Below are positions 61,739 to 64,000 of a stretch of DNA of 64,000 nucleotides, one piece after another. Every line of letters starts with the position of its first letter. Position 1 is the first letter of the stretch. The notes under the pieces were generated by a model. It was not told the DNA's origin. It saw nothing but the letters and a program-made list of their open reading frames with translations, and did no database searches. Made by a program: the position numbers and the translations under genes. The DNA comes from Nocardia lijiangensis NBRC 108240 (GTDB taxonomy: Bacteria; Actinomycetota; Actinomycetes; Mycobacteriales; Mycobacteriaceae): NCBI RefSeq assembly GCF_001613045.1, contig NZ_BDBP01000048.1:1-64000 (forward strand), given 5' to 3'.

Positions 61739-61863
61739 TCGATGCTCGGTATGCGCGAACCCGCCGCCGCGGACGGCAGGTTCGCGCATACCCACACGCA
61801 CCGATTCGGCCGCAGTTCACGACCGCCGGTGTGTCCGGCGACCCGATGGGCCAAGATGGACTG

Positions 61864-63141
61864 GTGACTTTCTGGCCAGCGCCCCACGTCGATGTCCCGG
61901 TACACGCGACCGTCACCCTGCCCGGATCCAAATCGATCACCAATCGCGCTTTGATCCTCGCCGCCCTCGCCGACGGACCCGCCACGATCACGGGAGCGCT
62001 GCGCAGCCGCGACACCGATCTCATGATCGCCGCGCTGCGCGCGCTGGGCACGGGCATCGCCGGTGACGCCGACACGCTGCACGTCACACCGGGGAAGCTC
62101 GGCGCGGGCGCGGTCGACTGCGGTCTGGCGGGCACCGTGATGCGGTTCCTGCCGCCGGTGGCGACGCTGGCCACCGGCGAGGTCGCCTTCGACGGTGACG
62201 CCCAGGCTCGGGTGCGTCCGCTGCGCACCATCCTGGACGCGCTGCGCGGGCTCGGCGCCGGTATCGACGGCGACGCACTGCCGTTCACCGTGCACGGCAC
62301 GGGCGCGCTGCGCGGCGGCACGGTGACCATCGATGCCTCCGGGTCCTCGCAGTTCGTCTCCGGACTGCTGCTCTCGGCCGCGCGCTTCGACGAGGGCCTG
62401 ACCGTGCACCACGACGGCAAAGCGCTGCCGTCCATGCCGCACATCGAGATGACCGTGGAGATGCTGCGTCGCGCCGACGTCAAGGTGCAGGCGCCCGCCG
62501 ACAGCCGCAAGGCGCAGACCTGGGTCGTCGAGCCCGGCCCGATCCGCGCCGTCGACTGGGACGTCGAACCGGACCTGTCCAACGCCACGCCGTTCCTGGC
62601 GGCGGCCGCGGTCACCGGCGGCGAAGTGCGGATTCCGCACTGGCCGCGCCTGACCACCCAGCCCGGCGACGTGATCCGCGAGATCCTGGTGCGCATGGGC
62701 GCGGAGGCCCGTGTCTTCGACGGCGTGCTCACCGTGCGCGGGCCGGGACGACTGGCGGGTATCGACATCGACCTGCACGACGTCGGCGAGCTGACACCGA
62801 CCGTGGCCGCGCTGGCCGCGCTGGCCGACTCCCCGTCCTGGCTGCGCGGCATCTCGCACCTGCGCGGACACGAGACCGACCGGCTGGCCGCGCTGTCCAC
62901 CGAGATCAACCGCCTCGGCGGCAAGGTCACCGAGACCGAGGACGGGCTCGAGATCGTGCCCGCACCGCTGCACGGCGGCGCCTGGCACTCCTACGCCGAC
63001 CACCGGATGGCCACCGCGGGCGCGATCCTCGGCCTGCGGGTGCCCGGCGTGGAGATCGAGGACATCGGCACCACCGCCAAGACGCTTCCGAATTTCGTCG
63101 CGCTGTGGGAGCGGATGCTGAACGACGGAGCTGCGCACTGA
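61864..63141 (+). CDS. aroA: 3-phosphoshikimate 1-carboxyvinyltransferase (EPSP synthase) AroA
   Basis: A 425-residue shikimate-pathway enzyme that joins PEP to shikimate-3-phosphate. Motifs include TLPGSKSITNRALILAAL, DCGLAGTVMRFLPPVA, SSQFVSGLLLSAA, HIEMTVEM, ELTPTVAALAALA and the C-terminal SYADHRMATAGAILGL. The GTG at 61864 gives the usual start. It overlaps the next gene by four bases (CTGA), so rsgA translation is probably coupled. It is the Rv3227 counterpart. Confidence 0.95.
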   Translation: MTFWPAPHVDVPVHATVTLPGSKSITNRALILAALADGPATITGALRSRDTDLMIAALRALGTGIAGDADTLHVTPGKLGAGAVDCGLAGTVMRFLPPVATLATGEVAFDGDAQARVRPLRTILDALRGLGAGIDGDALPFTVHGTGALRGGTVTIDASGSSQFVSGLLLSAARFDEGLTVHHDGKALPSMPHIEMTVEMLRRADVKVQAPADSRKAQTWVVEPGPIRAVDWDVEPDLSNATPFLAAAAVTGGEVRIPHWPRLTTQPGDVIREILVRMGAEARVFDGVLTVRGPGRLAGIDIDLHDVGELTPTVAALAALADSPSWLRGISHLRGHETDRLAALSTEINRLGGKVTETEDGLEIVPAPLHGGAWHSYADHRMATAGAILGLRVPGVEIEDIGTTAKTLPNFVALWERMLNDGAAH

Positions 63142-64000
63142 GCCGGCCACGACGCTCCGCCACGAGCTACGACGAATCCGATGTGCGGGTTCGTCCCGGC
63201 CGAAGTTCGCGTCCCCGCACCAAGACTCGCCCGCAGCACAACGACGCCGAGGCCGCAATGGTGGTTTCCGTCGACCGCGGCCGGTGGGGTTGCGTGCTCG
63301 ATGGCGACTCCGATCGACGGATCGTCGCCATGCGGGCGCGCGAACTCGGCCGCACCCCGATCGTGGTCGGCGACCAGGTGGACGTCGTGGGCGATCTGTC
63401 CGGCAAACCCGACACCCTTGCCCGCATCGTGCGCGTCGGCGATCGCCGAACGGTGTTGCGCCGCACCGCCGACGACACCGACCCGTTCGAGCGAATCGTG
63501 GTCGGCAACGCCGAGAAGCTGTTCATCGTGGTGGCGCTGGCCGACCCGCCGCCGCGCACCGGTTTCGTAGAGCGATGCATGGTCGCCGCGTATGTCGGTG
63601 GGCTGCGGCCGGTTCTGTGTCTCACCAAGCACGATCTGGCCGCCGACTCCGAATTCGCCTCGGCCTTCGACGATCTCGACCTCACGATCGTCTACGGCGG
63701 TATCGACGATCCGCTCGATCCGGTCCTCGACTTGCTGACCGACCACCTCACCGCGTTCATCGGGCACTCCGGCGTCGGCAAGTCGACGCTGGTGAATCGC
63801 CTTGTGCCGGACGCCTATCGGGCGGTCGGCGAGGTCTCCGGTGTCGGCAAGGGCAAGCACACCTCCACCCAGTCCATCGCGCTGCCGCTGCCCGGCGGCG
63901 GCTGGGTGATCGACACTCCCGGCGTGCGCTCCTTCGGGCTCGCGCACATCACACCGGACGACGTCATCCTGGCCTTCAGCGATCTCGCCGAGGCGATCGA
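63138..64000 (+). CDS. rsgA: ribosome small-subunit-dependent GTPase RsgA (3' end outside window)
   Basis: A circularly permuted GTPase for 30S subunit maturation. Visible are an OB-fold region (AAMVVSVDRGRWGCVL), G4 LTKHDL, then G1 GHSGVGKSTLVNRL, the GKGKHTST switch and G3 DTPGVRSF; the permuted order is diagnostic. The C-terminal zinc domain lies outside the window. The conserved YDESDVRVRPG segment implies a start before 63170. The only candidate is CTG 63138, overlapping the aroA stop (CTGA); the next is GTG 63183. It is the Rv3228 counterpart. Confidence 0.92.
   Translation, partial: MSRPRRSATSYDESDVRVRPGRSSRPRTKTRPQHNDAEAAMVVSVDRGRWGCVLDGDSDRRIVAMRARELGRTPIVVGDQVDVVGDLSGKPDTLARIVRVGDRRTVLRRTADDTDPFERIVVGNAEKLFIVVALADPPPRTGFVERCMVAAYVGGLRPVLCLTKHDLAADSEFASAFDDLDLTIVYGGIDDPLDPVLDLLTDHLTAFIGHSGVGKSTLVNRLVPDAYRAVGEVSGVGKGKHTSTQSIALPLPGGGWVIDTPGVRSFGLAHITPDDVILAFSDLAEAI

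Noticed and set aside
59255..61801. An 848-codon minus-strand frame that could be a fused SRAP protein
   Set aside because: SRAP needs Cys2 exposed after its Met, which fixes the start at 60061. The upstream part is antisense to the aldehyde dehydrogenase gene.

Overview
The window is high-GC actinobacterial DNA, most likely Nocardia or a close relative. The evidence is GTG/TTG starts, WhiB1, PdtaS, SigH/RshA, a biotinylated TB7.3-type protein, DUF3107 and DUF3152 proteins, and gene order. Both ends follow the Mycobacterium tuberculosis Rv3202c-Rv3228 order: adnA, lipV and an alkyltransferase-like gene on the left, then from 37.8 kb a TIGR02569 gene, moeZ, DUF3152, TetR, DUF3107, a ferritin-like gene, rhlE, a beta-propeller gene, gpm2, a GNAT gene, a DAG-kinase gene, whiB1, pdtaS, TB7.3, rshA-sigH, an SRAP gene, aroA and rsgA. 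These flanks are core genome.

About 35 kb (2.65-37.8 kb) between the lipV/ATL pair and the Rv3205c-like gene is accessory. It is dominated by nitrogen oxyanion metabolism: a fused MobA-MoeA cofactor protein, the respiratory nitrate reductase narGHJI, a second operon narK-nirB-nirD-nnaR-cbiX with a GlnR-type box upstream, and a second narK. The transporters import nitrate or exchange it for nitrite, NarGHI reduces nitrate with quinol, NirBD reduces nitrite to ammonium, CbiX probably supplies siroheme, and MobA-MoeA (with MoeZ in the right flank) supplies molybdenum cofactor. Between these lie a methionine-salvage operon with a MtnA-MtnB fusion plus mtnD and mtnC, a type I sulfatase, a HicAB module with a CTAG-rich operator, an orphan excisionase-type regulator with a perfect palindrome, an amidohydrolase/TetR pair, a CynX/NimT-type exporter/GntR pair and two gene remnants.

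The right flank carries regulatory detail: WhiB1 with tandem terminators, a nested inverted-repeat element and a six-copy ~32-bp tandem repeat between whiB1 and pdtaS, a 24-residue bL37 ribosomal protein gene behind a 14-bp tandem repeat, sigH with two plausible starts and an apparent SigH-type promoter, and a small secreted protein built on 39-bp coding repeats. The window opens inside adnA and closes inside rsgA. I saw no tRNA, rRNA, CRISPR array or transposase.
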